A stretch of DNA of 64,000 bases from Sutcliffiella halmapala (GTDB lineage: Bacteria > Bacillota > Bacilli > Bacillales > Bacillaceae_I): positions 318,001-382,000 of the forward strand of contig NZ_KV917375.1 of the NCBI RefSeq assembly GCF_002019665.1, read 5' to 3'. The first letter of the stretch is position 1; each line of letters begins with the position of its first letter. This document shows positions 1 through 9,498 of this stretch, one piece after another. The translations under genes and the position numbers were made by a program. The notes under the pieces were generated by a model that worked only from the letters and a program-made list of their open reading frames with translations, ran no database searches and was not told where the DNA came from.

Positions 1-2
1 AG

Positions 3-998
3 GCTACACCTGTCATTGGGTATTTGCATCGTGGAACAGAGAAACTCGCTGAAAACCTGCAATATACACAGATTATTCCGTATACAGACCGGATGGATTA
101 TCTTTCTGCGATGACGAATAATTATGTGCTCTGTCATGCAGTAGAAACGATGATGGGCTTAGAGATTCCGGATCGTGCAGAATACCTCAGAATCTTGGCG
201 ATGGAGCTTGGACGTGTTGCAAGTCATCTAGTTTGGTATGGTACGTACCTTTTAGATATTGGGGCAGTTAGTCCATTCCTGTATGCGTTTCGTGAGCGTG
301 AAATGATTATTAATCTTTTAAATGAGTTGTCTGGGGCACGCTTAACCTTTAACTATATGCGTGTCGGTGGCGTAAAGTGGGATGCACCAGAGGGCTGGAT
401 TGAAAAGGTGGAAGAGTTTGTGCCATATATGCGTGAGCAGCTCAAGGGCTATCACGATCTTGTCACCGGAAACGAAATTTTCATGAGCCGTGTAAAAGGG
501 GTAGGAACTTACACGAAGGAAGATGCTTTAGCCTATTCCTTGAGTGGAGCGAACCTTCGCTGTACCGGTGTAAAATGGGATCTCCGTAAAGATGAGCCAT
601 ACTCCATCTATGACCGTTTTGACTTTGATGTGCCGACTCGTGAAGGTGGCGATGCTTGGGCCCGCTATCACTGTCGCATGGAGGAGATCGAGGAGTCGCT
701 AAAAATCATTGAACAAGCCGTTGCGCAGTTTCCGAAAGAAGGCGCGATTATGGCGAAGGTGCCAAGAATTATTAAAGCTCCAAAGGGTGAGGCCTATGTT
801 CGAATCGAATCACCACGTGGAGAAATTGGCTGTTATATCGCAAGTGATGGCAAAAAAGAACCGTATCGCTTAAAGTTCCGCCGTCCATCTTTTTATAATC
901 TACAGATCTTACCGAAGCTACTTGAAGGAGAAAACATGGGGAACTTGATTGCTATTTTAGGAGCAATTGATATTGTCCTTGGGGAGGTCGATGGCTAA
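3..998 (+). CDS. nuoD: NADH-quinone oxidoreductase subunit D, 5' truncated by window edge
   Basis: Carries the 49-kDa-type subunit of complex I, which lies at the quinone site between the peripheral arm and the membrane arm. The frame is open to the left edge and the first visible residues (ATPVIGYLHRGTEKLAEN) are internal NuoD sequence, so the N-terminus is missing and the TTG at 24 is not a real start. The loop His of GYLHRG and the Tyr of RMDYLSAM, which ligate the quinone headgroup in this family, are both present. The stop overlaps the nuoH start (taATG), typical of a translationally coupled nuo operon. Identity is clear; only the 5' end is unknown. Confidence 0.97.
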   Translation, partial: ATPVIGYLHRGTEKLAENLQYTQIIPYTDRMDYLSAMTNNYVLCHAVETMMGLEIPDRAEYLRILAMELGRVASHLVWYGTYLLDIGAVSPFLYAFREREMIINLLNELSGARLTFNYMRVGGVKWDAPEGWIEKVEEFVPYMREQLKGYHDLVTGNEIFMSRVKGVGTYTKEDALAYSLSGANLRCTGVKWDLRKDEPYSIYDRFDFDVPTREGGDAWARYHCRMEEIEESLKIIEQAVAQFPKEGAIMAKVPRIIKAPKGEAYVRIESPRGEIGCYIASDGKKEPYRLKFRRPSFYNLQILPKLLEGENMGNLIAILGAIDIVLGEVDG

Positions 999-2008
999 TG
1001 ATGCAAGATCTATTACATTCGGCACCGTCCTGGACGAATTTTTTCATCTTCTTTGGCTTAGCGACCGCTTTACTTTTAGCCGTCCTAGGCTTCGTAACAT
1101 ACGGAATTCTTGCAGAACGTAAAGTAATGGGTTTCATGCAAGGTCGGATGGGGCCGAACCAGGTTGGGGGTCCATGGGGGCTTTTGCAAACCGTAGCTGA
1201 CGTACTAAAGCTCTTAATAAAAGAAGATACGATCCCAAAAGAAGCGGATCGACCTTTGTATATTCTTGCACCAGTCATTGCCTTTACACCAGCTTTTTTA
1301 GTACTTGCCGTTATCCCGTTTACGGATAAATTCCAGTTTGCCGATATCGGGGTCGGATTATTGTACTACATCGCCATTTCTGGTATTACAACGGTTGGGG
1401 TTGTGGCGGCTGGCTGGGCATCCAATAATAAATACTCCCTCTTAGGTGGGATGCGTGCAGCGGCACAGATGATTTCCTATGAAGTACCGCTTGTAATGTC
1501 CGTTATCGGGGTCGTCCTGTTAGCAGGAAGCTTAAATCTTAACGATATCGTTGGTGCGCAAGGAGATATCGCTTGGTTTATTTTACTGCAACCTGTTGGA
1601 TTTATTGTTTTCGTTATCGCATCAGTGGCAGAGTTAAATCGTACGCCATTTGACTTACCAGAAGCTGAGTCAGAACTTGTTGCCGGCTACCATGTTGAAT
1701 ATTCTGGCTTCCGCTGGGCATTTTTCATGCTTGCAGAATACGTGTATCTCTTCGCAATGGCGTCGTTAACAACGGTACTTTTCCTAGGTGGCTGGTTAGC
1801 ACCGTTTGGATTCCTTGAATTTATCCCAGGAGCCGTTTGGTTCGCCTTGAAATTTAGCGTTGTCGTCTTCGTACTAATCTGGATTCGAGTTACCTTCCCT
1901 CGCCTGCGAGCGGACCAACTAATGGAATTCGGCTGGAAAGTACTACTACCAGTAGCACTAGCAAACATCTTCTTCTCAGCAATTATTAAAGAAATCTTCT
2001 TTAAATAA
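998..2008 (+). CDS. nuoH: NADH-quinone oxidoreductase subunit H
   Basis: Membrane subunit of complex I that forms the quinone chamber and links the Q module to the proton pumps. The 336 residues hold about eight hydrophobic segments. The family signatures AERKVMGFMQGRMGPNQVGG near residue 35 and FDLPEAESELVAGYHVEYSG near residue 215 are visible, the latter being the acidic loop close to the quinone channel. The ATG overlaps the nuoD stop by one base, and a second ATG follows directly at 1001. The next gene of the operon, nuoI, is 662 bp away, unusually far for this operon, because two copies of a structured repeat lie between them. Confidence 0.97.
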   Translation: MMQDLLHSAPSWTNFFIFFGLATALLLAVLGFVTYGILAERKVMGFMQGRMGPNQVGGPWGLLQTVADVLKLLIKEDTIPKEADRPLYILAPVIAFTPAFLVLAVIPFTDKFQFADIGVGLLYYIAISGITTVGVVAAGWASNNKYSLLGGMRAAAQMISYEVPLVMSVIGVVLLAGSLNLNDIVGAQGDIAWFILLQPVGFIVFVIASVAELNRTPFDLPEAESELVAGYHVEYSGFRWAFFMLAEYVYLFAMASLTTVLFLGGWLAPFGFLEFIPGAVWFALKFSVVVFVLIWIRVTFPRLRADQLMEFGWKVLLPVALANIFFSAIIKEIFFK

Positions 2009-2009
2009 A

Positions 2010-2153
2010 GGCTTTGTTAAACACCGCAGTTGATTTCCGCACAAGGCTTCGCTTTCCGCGGGGCGCTTGTGGAGCCTCCTCGGCTATGCCTGCGGGGTCT
2101 CCACAAAACGCTATCTCCCGCAGGAGTCTGCGCCTTGTGCTCCAATCAACAGC
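2010..2153 (-). repeat. Structured dispersed repeat, copy 1 (inverted)
   Basis: The complement of this stretch matches the repeats at 2408-2580 and 30339-30523 along its length, including GACTCCTGCGGGA, GAGACCCCGCAGGC, GCCGAGGAGGCTC and CCGCGGAAAGCG. Its ends pair with each other (GTTGATT with AATCAAC, then GCACAAGGC with GCCTTGTGC), so the whole unit can fold into one long hairpin. It begins right after the nuoH stop. Resembles the GC-rich intergenic repeats common in Bacillus genomes; family name uncertain. Confidence 0.85.
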
Positions 2154-2407
2154 TAGGTAACTAAAAATCAACACGGTATTTTAACAGAGAGGCGGTTACA
2201 CATTTAGAAGAAAAGACTCTGTAAAAGCTTACTGTTGGTCTGAGCTACCCAAGCTGGTAATAAAAGCAGAGAGAAAATCACACCAGTGGCGTTTAAATTA
2301 GACACTCATGTAAAGAAATCTTTGCACCATGAAGTATGAAAATGGATCAGTTAAGCATTTGATCTAAACTGGTCCTCATGATGAAAAAGGATCTTCTGTT
2401 GAACGTT

Positions 2408-2580
2408 AAGTTTAACCCGTCCCCCCTGATGATTGGAGTGCAAGGTGTGAGACTCCTGCTTAGAATGCGTGTCGAAGGGAGACCCCGCAGGCGAATTTTT
2501 GCCGAGGAGGCTCTCGAGAACCGCCCGCGGAAAGCGAACACCTGGCACGGAAATCATCAGGGAGTTTAACAAGCAACCTA
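2408..2580 (+). repeat. Structured dispersed repeat, copy 2
   Basis: Same unit as copy 1, in the opposite orientation and 250 bp away. The closing stem is CTGATGATT with AATCATCAG, so its bases differ from copy 1 yet still pair. Flanks CCGTCCCCCC and GTTTAACAAG are part of the repeat because they recur around copies 3 and 1. Short open frames crossing it have no gene-like features. The DNA between copies 1 and 2 (2154-2407) shows nothing I recognise. Confidence 0.85.
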
Positions 2581-2670
2581 CCTATTTTCAAGGTAACCGA
2601 AACAAAATGTATCTTAACCAAAAAAATGCCTTTCTTACCTAGCGTAATGGAAGAATAGGGGTGAAGCGAA

Positions 2671-3090
2671 ATGCGCGGTCTTGCAAAAGGTTTGAAATAT
2701 ACCCTACAAAACTTAACAAAGAAAAAAGTAACCTATAACTACCCGAAAGAACCGCTTCCACTGCCGGATCGGTTCCGTGGCATCCAGAAGTTCTACCCGG
2801 AAAAGTGTATCGTTTGTAATCAATGTGCCAACATTTGTCCGACAGACTGTATTCAGCTCACAGGGAAAAAACATCCGGATCCTACGAAAAAAGGGAAAAT
2901 AATTGATACGTATGATATTAACTTTGAGATTTGTATTTTATGTGATTTATGTACAGAGGTTTGTCCGACTGAGGCGATCATTATGACGAATAACTTTGAA
3001 CTGGCGGAATATAGTAGAGATCGTTTGTTCAAGGATCTGCAGTGGTTGGATGAAAATGATACGAACATCAGAAGGGAGAATAAAGCATGA
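2671..3090 (+). CDS. nuoI: NADH-quinone oxidoreductase subunit I, 2x[4Fe-4S]
   Basis: Ferredoxin-type subunit that carries electrons through two [4Fe-4S] clusters (N6a/N6b) toward the quinone. Two complete CxxCxxCxxxCP motifs are visible, with cysteines at 46/49/52/56 and 88/91/94/98. At 139 residues it is close to other Firmicute NuoI proteins. The ATG follows an AGGGGTGA ribosome binding site, and the stop overlaps nuoJ by four bases (ATGA). Because of the repeat-filled gap upstream, its expression must read through two strong hairpins or start from a promoter I could not identify. Confidence 0.97.
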   Translation: MRGLAKGLKYTLQNLTKKKVTYNYPKEPLPLPDRFRGIQKFYPEKCIVCNQCANICPTDCIQLTGKKHPDPTKKGKIIDTYDINFEICILCDLCTEVCPTEAIIMTNNFELAEYSRDRLFKDLQWLDENDTNIRRENKA

Positions 3091-3608
3091 GTATATCCGG
3101 TGAATTTATTGCCTTTTTGGGACTCGCGGTTGCTGCGATTGCCGGTGGCGTGCTCATGCTTAATCTTACAAAGGTCGTGCACATGGTCGTCGCCCTCGTG
3201 TTCACCTTTATAAGTATTGCAGGTATTTATGTGATGCTGTCCGCTGAATTCGTTGCTTTTGTGCAAATTCTTATCTACTCGGGTGCGATTACGATCATTA
3301 TGCTCTTCGGAATTATGCTTACACGTCATAATGATCATTCCGAACCAACAGGCTTGTTAAAAAAGATCCTTGTTGGGTTGGGGGTCGTGGGCTTTGCGGC
3401 TGTTGTGTACCTTGGAGTATACAACTTAGATTTAGGGAGCCAGCAAGCAGATTTACATATCAATAATACAGAGCAAATTGGGATAGCGATTTACGCGAAG
3501 TATGTGATTCCGTTTGAGTTAACCTCTGTCCTATTACTAGTAGCGCTTGTTGGAGCGATTATTTTAGCAAAACGTGATGATGAAGAAGAGGAGGCGAACA
3601 AGGAATGA
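3087..3608 (+). CDS. nuoJ: NADH-quinone oxidoreductase subunit J
   Basis: Small antiporter-associated membrane subunit of complex I, 173 residues with about five transmembrane segments. The central segment [19 protein letters not shown] contains the conserved Y-S-G-A-I stretch that includes the pi-bulge helix of NuoJ. The C-terminus is strongly charged ([12 protein letters not shown]) and cytoplasmic by inference. Overlaps nuoI and nuoK by four bases each, so the three subunits are translationally coupled. Confidence 0.96.
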   Translation: MSISGEFIAFLGLAVAAIAGGVLMLNLTKVVHMVVALVFTFISIAGIYVMLSAEFVAFVQILIYSGAITIIMLFGIMLTRHNDHSEPTGLLKKILVGLGVVGFAAVVYLGVYNLDLGSQQADLHINNTEQIGIAIYAKYVIPFELTSVLLLVALVGAIILAKRDDEEEEANKE

Positions 3609-3919
3609 CACAAGTTCCATTATCAGCCTACCTAGTTCTAGCTCTCATTTTATTTTGCATCGGTCTTTATGGGGCACTAACCAAGCGTAATACGGTCATT
3701 GTGTTGATCTGTATTGAGCTGATGTTAAATGCAGTGAATATTAACTTAGTTGCTTTTAGTAAATTTGGTATTAACCCGTCGATTACAGGGCAAGTGTTTT
3801 CTCTGTTTACCATCACGGTCGCAGCGGCAGAAGCAGCGGTAGGGTTAGCTATTCTGATTGCGCTATATCGCAACCGTCGCACGGTGAATATCGATGAAAT
3901 GAATTCGTTGAAAAATTAA
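3605..3919 (+). CDS. nuoK: NADH-quinone oxidoreductase subunit K
   Basis: Smallest antiporter-like (MrpC-related) subunit, 104 residues with three membrane helices. The signature [18 protein letters not shown] carries the membrane-embedded Glu used in proton transfer. A second Glu lies in [19 protein letters not shown] in the third helix. The ATGA overlap with nuoJ indicates coupled translation. A 167 bp spacer with a folded element separates it from nuoL. Confidence 0.96.
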   Translation: MTQVPLSAYLVLALILFCIGLYGALTKRNTVIVLICIELMLNAVNINLVAFSKFGINPSITGQVFSLFTITVAAAEAAVGLAILIALYRNRRTVNIDEMNSLKN

Positions 3920-3930
3920 TGTAAATACAT

Positions 3931-4000
3931 GTTCAAAAAGGATTAAAGGGTCTGCGCTGACGAAGAAATTCGCCGACGCTATTATCCCAGACTTTTTGAA
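3931..4000. repeat. 70-base structured intergenic element between nuoK and nuoL
   Basis: TTCAAAAAG (3932-3940) pairs perfectly with CTTTTTGAA (3992-4000). Inside, GTCTG can pair with CAGAC, and GCGctgACGAA with TTCGccGACGC. This yields a nearly continuous stem-loop without a downstream U-tract, so it does not look like a terminator. It may be a repeat-family member or an RNA processing/stability element. No second copy was found in the window. Confidence 0.6.
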
Positions 4001-4086
4001 TATCATCCTAAAAGAATTCACCGGCAACTTGCTTTGACTTTAAACGTGGGTGAAACATGCCACGTAAGAGAAGGGGACTTGATACG

Positions 4087-5955
4087 ATGATGGAAAATGC
4101 TTGGATCATCCCGCTTTTTCCGCTGATCTCCTTTATCCTACTTCTGTTAATTGGAAAAAAGTTAAAAGAAACAAGTGCGTATCTCGGGATTGCACTGATC
4201 GGATTTTCCTTAATTTTTTCTGTTTTAGCACTGTGGGAACGGTTTTCAGCACCAACCTATAAGGCGACATTCGAATGGCTTCAAATTGGCGATGTTTCCT
4301 TAACGGCGGGCTATGAAATAAATCAATTAAATGCCTTGATGCTTGTCGTAGTATCGCTTGTCAGCTTATTAGTACATATTTATTCCAAAGGGTATATGAA
4401 ATCAGATGAGCGTTTTCACATCTTTTACGCCTACCTTGGGCTCTTTACCTTTGCGATGCTGGCACTTGTGATATCACCGAATCTACTTCAGCTTTATATT
4501 TTCTGGGAGCTAGTAGGCGTAGGGTCGTTCTTGCTCATTGGGTTTTATTTTTTCAAAGAAGATGCAAAAGCTGCTGCCAAAAAAGCGTTTATTATGACGC
4601 GTATCGGGGATGTCGGATTATTTATCGGGATTATCCTTTTATTTTGGCAGGTTGGAAGCTTTGAATACGATGTGATTTTTGCTGCAGTGGATGAAGGAGT
4701 GATTTCCGCGGGCATGCTCACCCTCATTGCCATCCTTATTTTCATTGGAGCGATGGGGAAATCGGGTCAGTTTCCACTTCATTCCTGGTTACCAGATGCA
4801 ATGGAAGGTCCTACACCAGTTTCTGCCCTCATCCATGCCGCGACAATGGTTGCAGCAGGGGTCTATCTAGTAGCAAGCCTATTCCCGCTATTTAACGCGA
4901 GTGAGGCCGCGCTAATGACCGTAGCGATCGTAGGAGCCTTCACGGCAATCTTCGCCGCGTCTATTGGTCTTGTTCAAAAGGATATTAAAAGAATACTAGC
5001 CTATTCCACCGTCAGTCAGCTAGGCTTCATGATGCTAGCATTAGGCTCTGCAGGCTATGTTGCAGGGGTGTTTCACTTAACAACACATGCTTTCTTTAAA
5101 GCGTTACTATTCCTCGCAGCAGGTAGTGTCATCCATGCCGTTCATAACCAAAATATTGATGAGATGGGCGGACTTTGGAGAAAAATGCGTACAACAGGAA
5201 TATTGTTCTTAATTGGAACGCTAGCCATTACAGGTGTTCCGTTCTTTTCCGGATTTTTTAGTAAGGAAGAAATTTTAATCGCTGCTTGGGTAAATGGGAA
5301 TCCATTCTTGTTTGCACTAGCATTAATCGCCGCCTTCTTTACGGCATTCTATATGTTCCGCTTGTTTTTCCTTGTATTCACAGGCGAACCAAGAGGGGAT
5401 CAGCGTCATGTTCACGAATCATCGTCCTTAATGACGTTACCAATGATCGTACTTGGGGTACTAGCGGTTGTGGCAGGATACATGAACACGCCTTGGTTTG
5501 GCCACTTCTTAGGCGACTGGCTAACAGAGGGAACAGAGATGTACGGTCCATCACATATTGAAGGACCAGCGTGGATTATGGTTGCAGCAATCCTAGTATC
5601 TGCTGCCGGAATCGGCATTGCCTACTTAATCTACTTCCGCCGTTCCATCGAACGCGAAACCTTCAGCACAGGCGCGCCGCATTTGTATGGCATTTTACGA
5701 AACAAATACTTTGTCGATGAGTTTTATAAAATGACCTTTGTCTACGGCTCGCGTGTGATCAGCTTGTTCTTGAAATATATCGAAGAATTTCTCGTACACG
5801 GAACGATGAAAGGTGTTGCCTATGCCACACAAACCATCGGTAGATTAGGTGCGAAAATGCAAAACGGACAAACACAAGTATACGGCGCCGTCGCATTTCT
5901 TGGTCTAGCAATCTTAATGATTATCTTTGCATTTACAGGGGGGTACTTAGGATGA
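4087..5955 (+). CDS. nuoL: NADH-quinone oxidoreductase subunit L
   Basis: Largest antiporter-like proton-pumping subunit of complex I, with the long lateral helix at its C-terminal end. I place the start at 4087 (MMENAWIIPLFPLISF) rather than the upstream in-frame ATG at 4057, because AAGGGG sits about ten bases before it and the extra residues MPRKRRGLDT are unlike NuoL. That gives 622 residues with at least fourteen hydrophobic segments. Key stretches include YIFWELVGVGSFLLIGF (membrane Glu), GKSGQFPLHSWLPDAMEGPTP and LIHAATMVAAGVYL. Overlaps nuoM by four bases. Confidence 0.96.
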   Translation: MMENAWIIPLFPLISFILLLLIGKKLKETSAYLGIALIGFSLIFSVLALWERFSAPTYKATFEWLQIGDVSLTAGYEINQLNALMLVVVSLVSLLVHIYSKGYMKSDERFHIFYAYLGLFTFAMLALVISPNLLQLYIFWELVGVGSFLLIGFYFFKEDAKAAAKKAFIMTRIGDVGLFIGIILLFWQVGSFEYDVIFAAVDEGVISAGMLTLIAILIFIGAMGKSGQFPLHSWLPDAMEGPTPVSALIHAATMVAAGVYLVASLFPLFNASEAALMTVAIVGAFTAIFAASIGLVQKDIKRILAYSTVSQLGFMMLALGSAGYVAGVFHLTTHAFFKALLFLAAGSVIHAVHNQNIDEMGGLWRKMRTTGILFLIGTLAITGVPFFSGFFSKEEILIAAWVNGNPFLFALALIAAFFTAFYMFRLFFLVFTGEPRGDQRHVHESSSLMTLPMIVLGVLAVVAGYMNTPWFGHFLGDWLTEGTEMYGPSHIEGPAWIMVAAILVSAAGIGIAYLIYFRRSIERETFSTGAPHLYGILRNKYFVDEFYKMTFVYGSRVISLFLKYIEEFLVHGTMKGVAYATQTIGRLGAKMQNGQTQVYGAVAFLGLAILMIIFAFTGGYLG

Positions 5956-7481
5956 ACAGCTTTTTCTTGTCAATCTTGATTTTCGCCCCTCTATTAGGAA
6001 TTCTTGCACTACTATTTATCCCAAAAACAAATGAACAGCTGATTAAGCTAGTTGGATTTGTGGCAACACTGCCGTCCTTGATTTTTACGCTTATCGCCTT
6101 CTGGCAGTATAAAGCAGGAGCAGGTCTCGAGCAGTTTGCTATAAACGTAGAGTGGATCCGCTTTGGGGGAGAAGCTCCTCTCTTATATGGCACACAGCCA
6201 TACCAGCCGATTTCCTATGAGCTAGGATTAGATGGTTTCTCGTTAGTAATGATTCTACTAACCGCCGTTCTTTCAACACTAGCGGCAATCGCCTCTATCC
6301 ATGTAAAAAAAGAATGGAAGGGTTACTTCATCCTTTTCTTACTTTTACAAATTGGAATGCTCGGAGTCTTTGCAGCTGAAAATCTATTACTATTCTTCTT
6401 TTTCTTTGAGTTAACACTCATTCCAATGTTCTTCTTAATCGGGAAATGGGGTTATTTTGAAAAAGAAAATGCAGCCTACCGTTTCTTAATCTATAACGGA
6501 CTTGGCTCAGCAATCTTACTAATTGTATTCGTCATTCTTTTTGCAAAAACAGGAACGATGAACATTGTAGAAATCACGCAACTATTTCAAGCAGGAGACA
6601 ATGGTCTTTTCCTTGGAGAAATGACAGATGACCTGCGTTTAGGCTTACTTATCGCTCTTTTAGTAGCATTTGGTGTGAAGCTTCCAATCGTACCGCTACA
6701 TAGCTGGATGCTGAAGGTGCACGTTCAAGCGCCACCATCAATCGTCATGCTACATGCAGGAGTACTTCTGAAAATCGGTGCATACGGGTTAATTCGTTTT
6801 GGGGTAGGAATTTTCCCAGAACAATTCGAACAGATGGCCTTCATTCTTGCAATCTTAGGAGTAGTGAACCTTCTATACGGGGCCTTCCTTGCACTAATTC
6901 AAACAGATTTCAAAATGGTACTGGCCTACTCCAGTATCTCGCATATGGGAATTGTGCTGATCGGACTTGCTTCCCTAAATGAAGTGGGAATCCAAGGGGC
7001 GATTTTCCAAGTTGTCTCACATGGTTTCATCGCGGCATTATTGTTCTTCCTAATCGGCGTGATGTATGAGCGTGTCGGTACAACAGATATCAACAAACTC
7101 GGTGGCTTAGCAAAAGTAATGCCATTAACAGCAGGCTTCTTCTTAGTCGGTGCGATGGCGTCCTTAGGCTTACCAGGAATGTCAGGGTTTGTAAGTGAGT
7201 TTTTAGCATTTTTAGGATTATTTAAAGAAATGCCGATCGTTGCCGCAGTTGGTACGCTCGGAATTATTTTAACAGCAGCATATCTATTACGAGCTGTGTT
7301 AGGCATGACTTTTGGAAAAGTAGCACCATATGGAGAGAAGGTTGTTGATCTTCGCGGTGTTGAATTTATTCCAGTGTTTGCATTGTTGTTCTTTATTGTC
7401 TTAATTGGTGTATATCCGAGCGTTCTAGCAGAGCCGCTTCAAGCCACCATCGAAGCCATTATTATAGGGATAGGGGGGTGA
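5952..7481 (+). CDS. nuoM: NADH-quinone oxidoreductase subunit M
   Basis: Second antiporter-like proton-pumping subunit, 509 residues and about fourteen membrane helices. The conserved Glu of FFFFELTLIPMFFLIGKWG and Lys of AFGVKLPIVPLHSWM, the pair expected for proton transfer in NuoM, are both present. Further signatures are KVHVQAPPSIVMLHAGVLLK and TDFKMVLAYSSISHMG. The start overlaps the nuoL stop (ATGA), and the stop is seven bases before nuoN. Confidence 0.97.
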   Translation: MNSFFLSILIFAPLLGILALLFIPKTNEQLIKLVGFVATLPSLIFTLIAFWQYKAGAGLEQFAINVEWIRFGGEAPLLYGTQPYQPISYELGLDGFSLVMILLTAVLSTLAAIASIHVKKEWKGYFILFLLLQIGMLGVFAAENLLLFFFFFELTLIPMFFLIGKWGYFEKENAAYRFLIYNGLGSAILLIVFVILFAKTGTMNIVEITQLFQAGDNGLFLGEMTDDLRLGLLIALLVAFGVKLPIVPLHSWMLKVHVQAPPSIVMLHAGVLLKIGAYGLIRFGVGIFPEQFEQMAFILAILGVVNLLYGAFLALIQTDFKMVLAYSSISHMGIVLIGLASLNEVGIQGAIFQVVSHGFIAALLFFLIGVMYERVGTTDINKLGGLAKVMPLTAGFFLVGAMASLGLPGMSGFVSEFLAFLGLFKEMPIVAAVGTLGIILTAAYLLRAVLGMTFGKVAPYGEKVVDLRGVEFIPVFALLFFIVLIGVYPSVLAEPLQATIEAIIIGIGG

Positions 7482-7488
7482 AACGGAG

Positions 7489-9018
7489 ATGGATTTAGAA
7501 ACGCTACTCAGCTTTAAATGGGGGGCTATGGCACCAGAATTCATCATCCTTGGTGTAGCAACCCTTCTCACTCTATTAGATTTATTTTTACCGAAAAAAA
7601 TAGACCGACGAGTCCTTGGATGGTTCGGTTTTGCAGGAATTCTAGTAGCAATTGGATTTTTAGTCGGCTCATTTTTCGAAGAGGGAGTCACGACGATTCT
7701 ATACGAAACATACCGACTCGATAGCTTTGCCAAAGCATTTAAACTACTCCTACTAGTCGGAGCGGCCTTTGTCATGCTAATGGCTGTCAGCTATGACCCG
7801 AAAGAAAGCTTGAAAGAGTACCGCGGGGAATTTTACTATTTACTTTTAGCGGGACTTCTCGGAACAATGATCATGGCTTCAAGTGGGGATTTAATTACCC
7901 TGTTCGTTGGTTTAGAGCTACTTTCGCTATCTTCCTATGTATTAGCAGGATTGCGCAAAAAGAACCAACGCTCCAATGAAGCAGCAATGAAATATGTAAT
8001 AAATGGTGGGATTGCCACAGCCATTACTTTATTCGGAATGAGTTATGTGTACGGTTTAACCGGCACGACCAACCTAATCGAAATGGCACAAATCCTAAAC
8101 CAAACACGGGCAAGCGATATGCAGTATCTATTGATGGTAGCCTTCATCATGATGTTCGTCGGGCTTTCCTTTAAGCTCGCAACCGCCCCATTCCATATGT
8201 GGGCACCAGACGTCTACCAAGGCGCACCAACACCAGTTACAGCATTCCTAGCAGTTGTGTCGAAAACAGCAGGATTTATCATCGTTGCACGCCTATTCAT
8301 TACGCTATTCTTAATGACACCGGCACAATCTGGCGAGGTTTCCTTGCTCTTCTCGCTAAAAGAATTCATCGCCATTTTAGCGGTGATATCCATGGTGATC
8401 GGAAACACCGTTGCACTGCGCCAGCGTAATGTTAAAAGAATGCTCGCGTATTCTGGGATCGCCCATGCAGGTTACCTACTTGTCGCAATCTCATCGATTA
8501 ACCTAGTATTTCTATTTGAAACCATGTGGTTCTACTTAGTGGCGTACTTGTTAATGAACATCGGTGCACTAGCGATATTACAAGTTGTGACCAGAAAAAG
8601 TGACTCTGAGGATGTCAGCCAGTTTGCAGGTCTGTATCAGCGCTCACCGCTGTTAGCAGTCTTAATGAGCATCTTCCTCCTGTCACTAGCAGGAATTCCA
8701 GGAACCGCTGGATTCATCGGGAAATTATCGATCTTTATGGGCGCCATCACAGAGCCATCCAATGCCTACGTCTTGGCATCCGTCCTAATCGCTACAACCG
8801 TGATCTCGTATTTCTACTATTTTGGCATCATGACACAAATGTTCTTCCGCCCAGCGGCAGATCAAGAAAAAATCAAAATTCCAGTCGGGATCTGGATTAC
8901 GATTATTCTATGCGGCGTTGGAACGATTGCATTTGGAATCTTACCTGGCCTTGCAATCGACTTCTTTAACGGACATTTTGATGTGCTATTCGATTTCTTT
9001 AACCAGGCAAGTCAATAA
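7489..9018 (+). CDS. nuoN: NADH-quinone oxidoreductase subunit N
   Basis: Third antiporter-like subunit and last gene of the complex I operon, 509 residues. It shows LFVGLELLSLSSYVLAGLRK (conserved Glu) and FKLATAPFHMWAPDVYQGAP (conserved Lys and the loop typical of NuoN), followed by RNVKRMLAYSGIAHAGYLL. The ATG has a GGGGTGAAACGGAG leader. A rho-independent terminator follows 50 bp downstream, ending the operon. No soluble NADH-oxidising subunits (nuoE/F/G) are visible in the window, in line with the Firmicute operons that I know to lack them, but the upstream half is not seen. Confidence 0.97.
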   Translation: MDLETLLSFKWGAMAPEFIILGVATLLTLLDLFLPKKIDRRVLGWFGFAGILVAIGFLVGSFFEEGVTTILYETYRLDSFAKAFKLLLLVGAAFVMLMAVSYDPKESLKEYRGEFYYLLLAGLLGTMIMASSGDLITLFVGLELLSLSSYVLAGLRKKNQRSNEAAMKYVINGGIATAITLFGMSYVYGLTGTTNLIEMAQILNQTRASDMQYLLMVAFIMMFVGLSFKLATAPFHMWAPDVYQGAPTPVTAFLAVVSKTAGFIIVARLFITLFLMTPAQSGEVSLLFSLKEFIAILAVISMVIGNTVALRQRNVKRMLAYSGIAHAGYLLVAISSINLVFLFETMWFYLVAYLLMNIGALAILQVVTRKSDSEDVSQFAGLYQRSPLLAVLMSIFLLSLAGIPGTAGFIGKLSIFMGAITEPSNAYVLASVLIATTVISYFYYFGIMTQMFFRPAADQEKIKIPVGIWITIILCGVGTIAFGILPGLAIDFFNGHFDVLFDFFNQASQ

Positions 9019-9070
9019 AAAGTAACGAATTACGGTTTGTCATGAAAAAGGGGTATATGTTTTAATTAGA

Positions 9071-9101
9071 AGAAGGAGTTGGGGAGCTCCTTCTTTTTTT
9101 T
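9071..9101 (+). terminator. Rho-independent terminator of the nuo operon
   Basis: AGAAGGAG (9071-9078) pairs with CTCCTTCT (9087-9094), with an eight-base loop and a run of T residues to 9101. Confidence 0.9.
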
Positions 9102-9259
9102 GGTGCTTTTTTGGGGCGAGACCCCCACTACTATAAAGCACTAAAACAATGGTTCCATCAAAGCGAAAATCTTGGGAAAAATCACAGTTGTTATCGTGTC
9201 ATGAATGAAAAAAATTATACATAAAAAATTTTAAAATGGTTGTGAGAAAGGGGAAAAAT

Positions 9260-9490
9260 ATGGTTGATTTTGGTGTACAAGCATTAGTTAGCATCTTGTC
9301 CCACCTGCTTTTCATAAGCATTACCTGGTGGGCGCTCCAATGCATTAACTACGAACAATGGATGAAGCCCAACAGAGTCGTGCAAATGCGACTGCTACTC
9401 ATCCTCGTGACAATAGCAATAGGTGCATCCGTAAGTAATTTCTTTTTAGACTACCTATTCTTGTCACAAAGACTGCCGATGATGTGGTAG
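9260..9490 (+). CDS. ywzB: DUF1146 membrane protein YwzB
   Basis: A 76-residue protein with two transmembrane helices, matching B. subtilis YwzB in length and pattern (ILSHLLFI...TWWALQ, VVQMRLLLIL, VSNFFLDYL). Function is unknown. The family is conserved in endospore formers beside ywmB and murA, as here. I choose the ATG at 9260, preceded by GAGAAAGGGG, over the in-frame ATG at 9236, whose extra residues MVVRKGKN come from the ribosome binding region. Confidence 0.88.
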   Translation: MVDFGVQALVSILSHLLFISITWWALQCINYEQWMKPNRVVQMRLLLILVTIAIGASVSNFFLDYLFLSQRLPMMW

Positions 9491-9498
9491 AGCTATAA

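Noticed and set aside
2378-2569. Open frames of 60-73 codons on both strands across the structured repeat
   Set aside because: They follow the GC-rich repeat, and copies 1 and 3 do not keep the frame.
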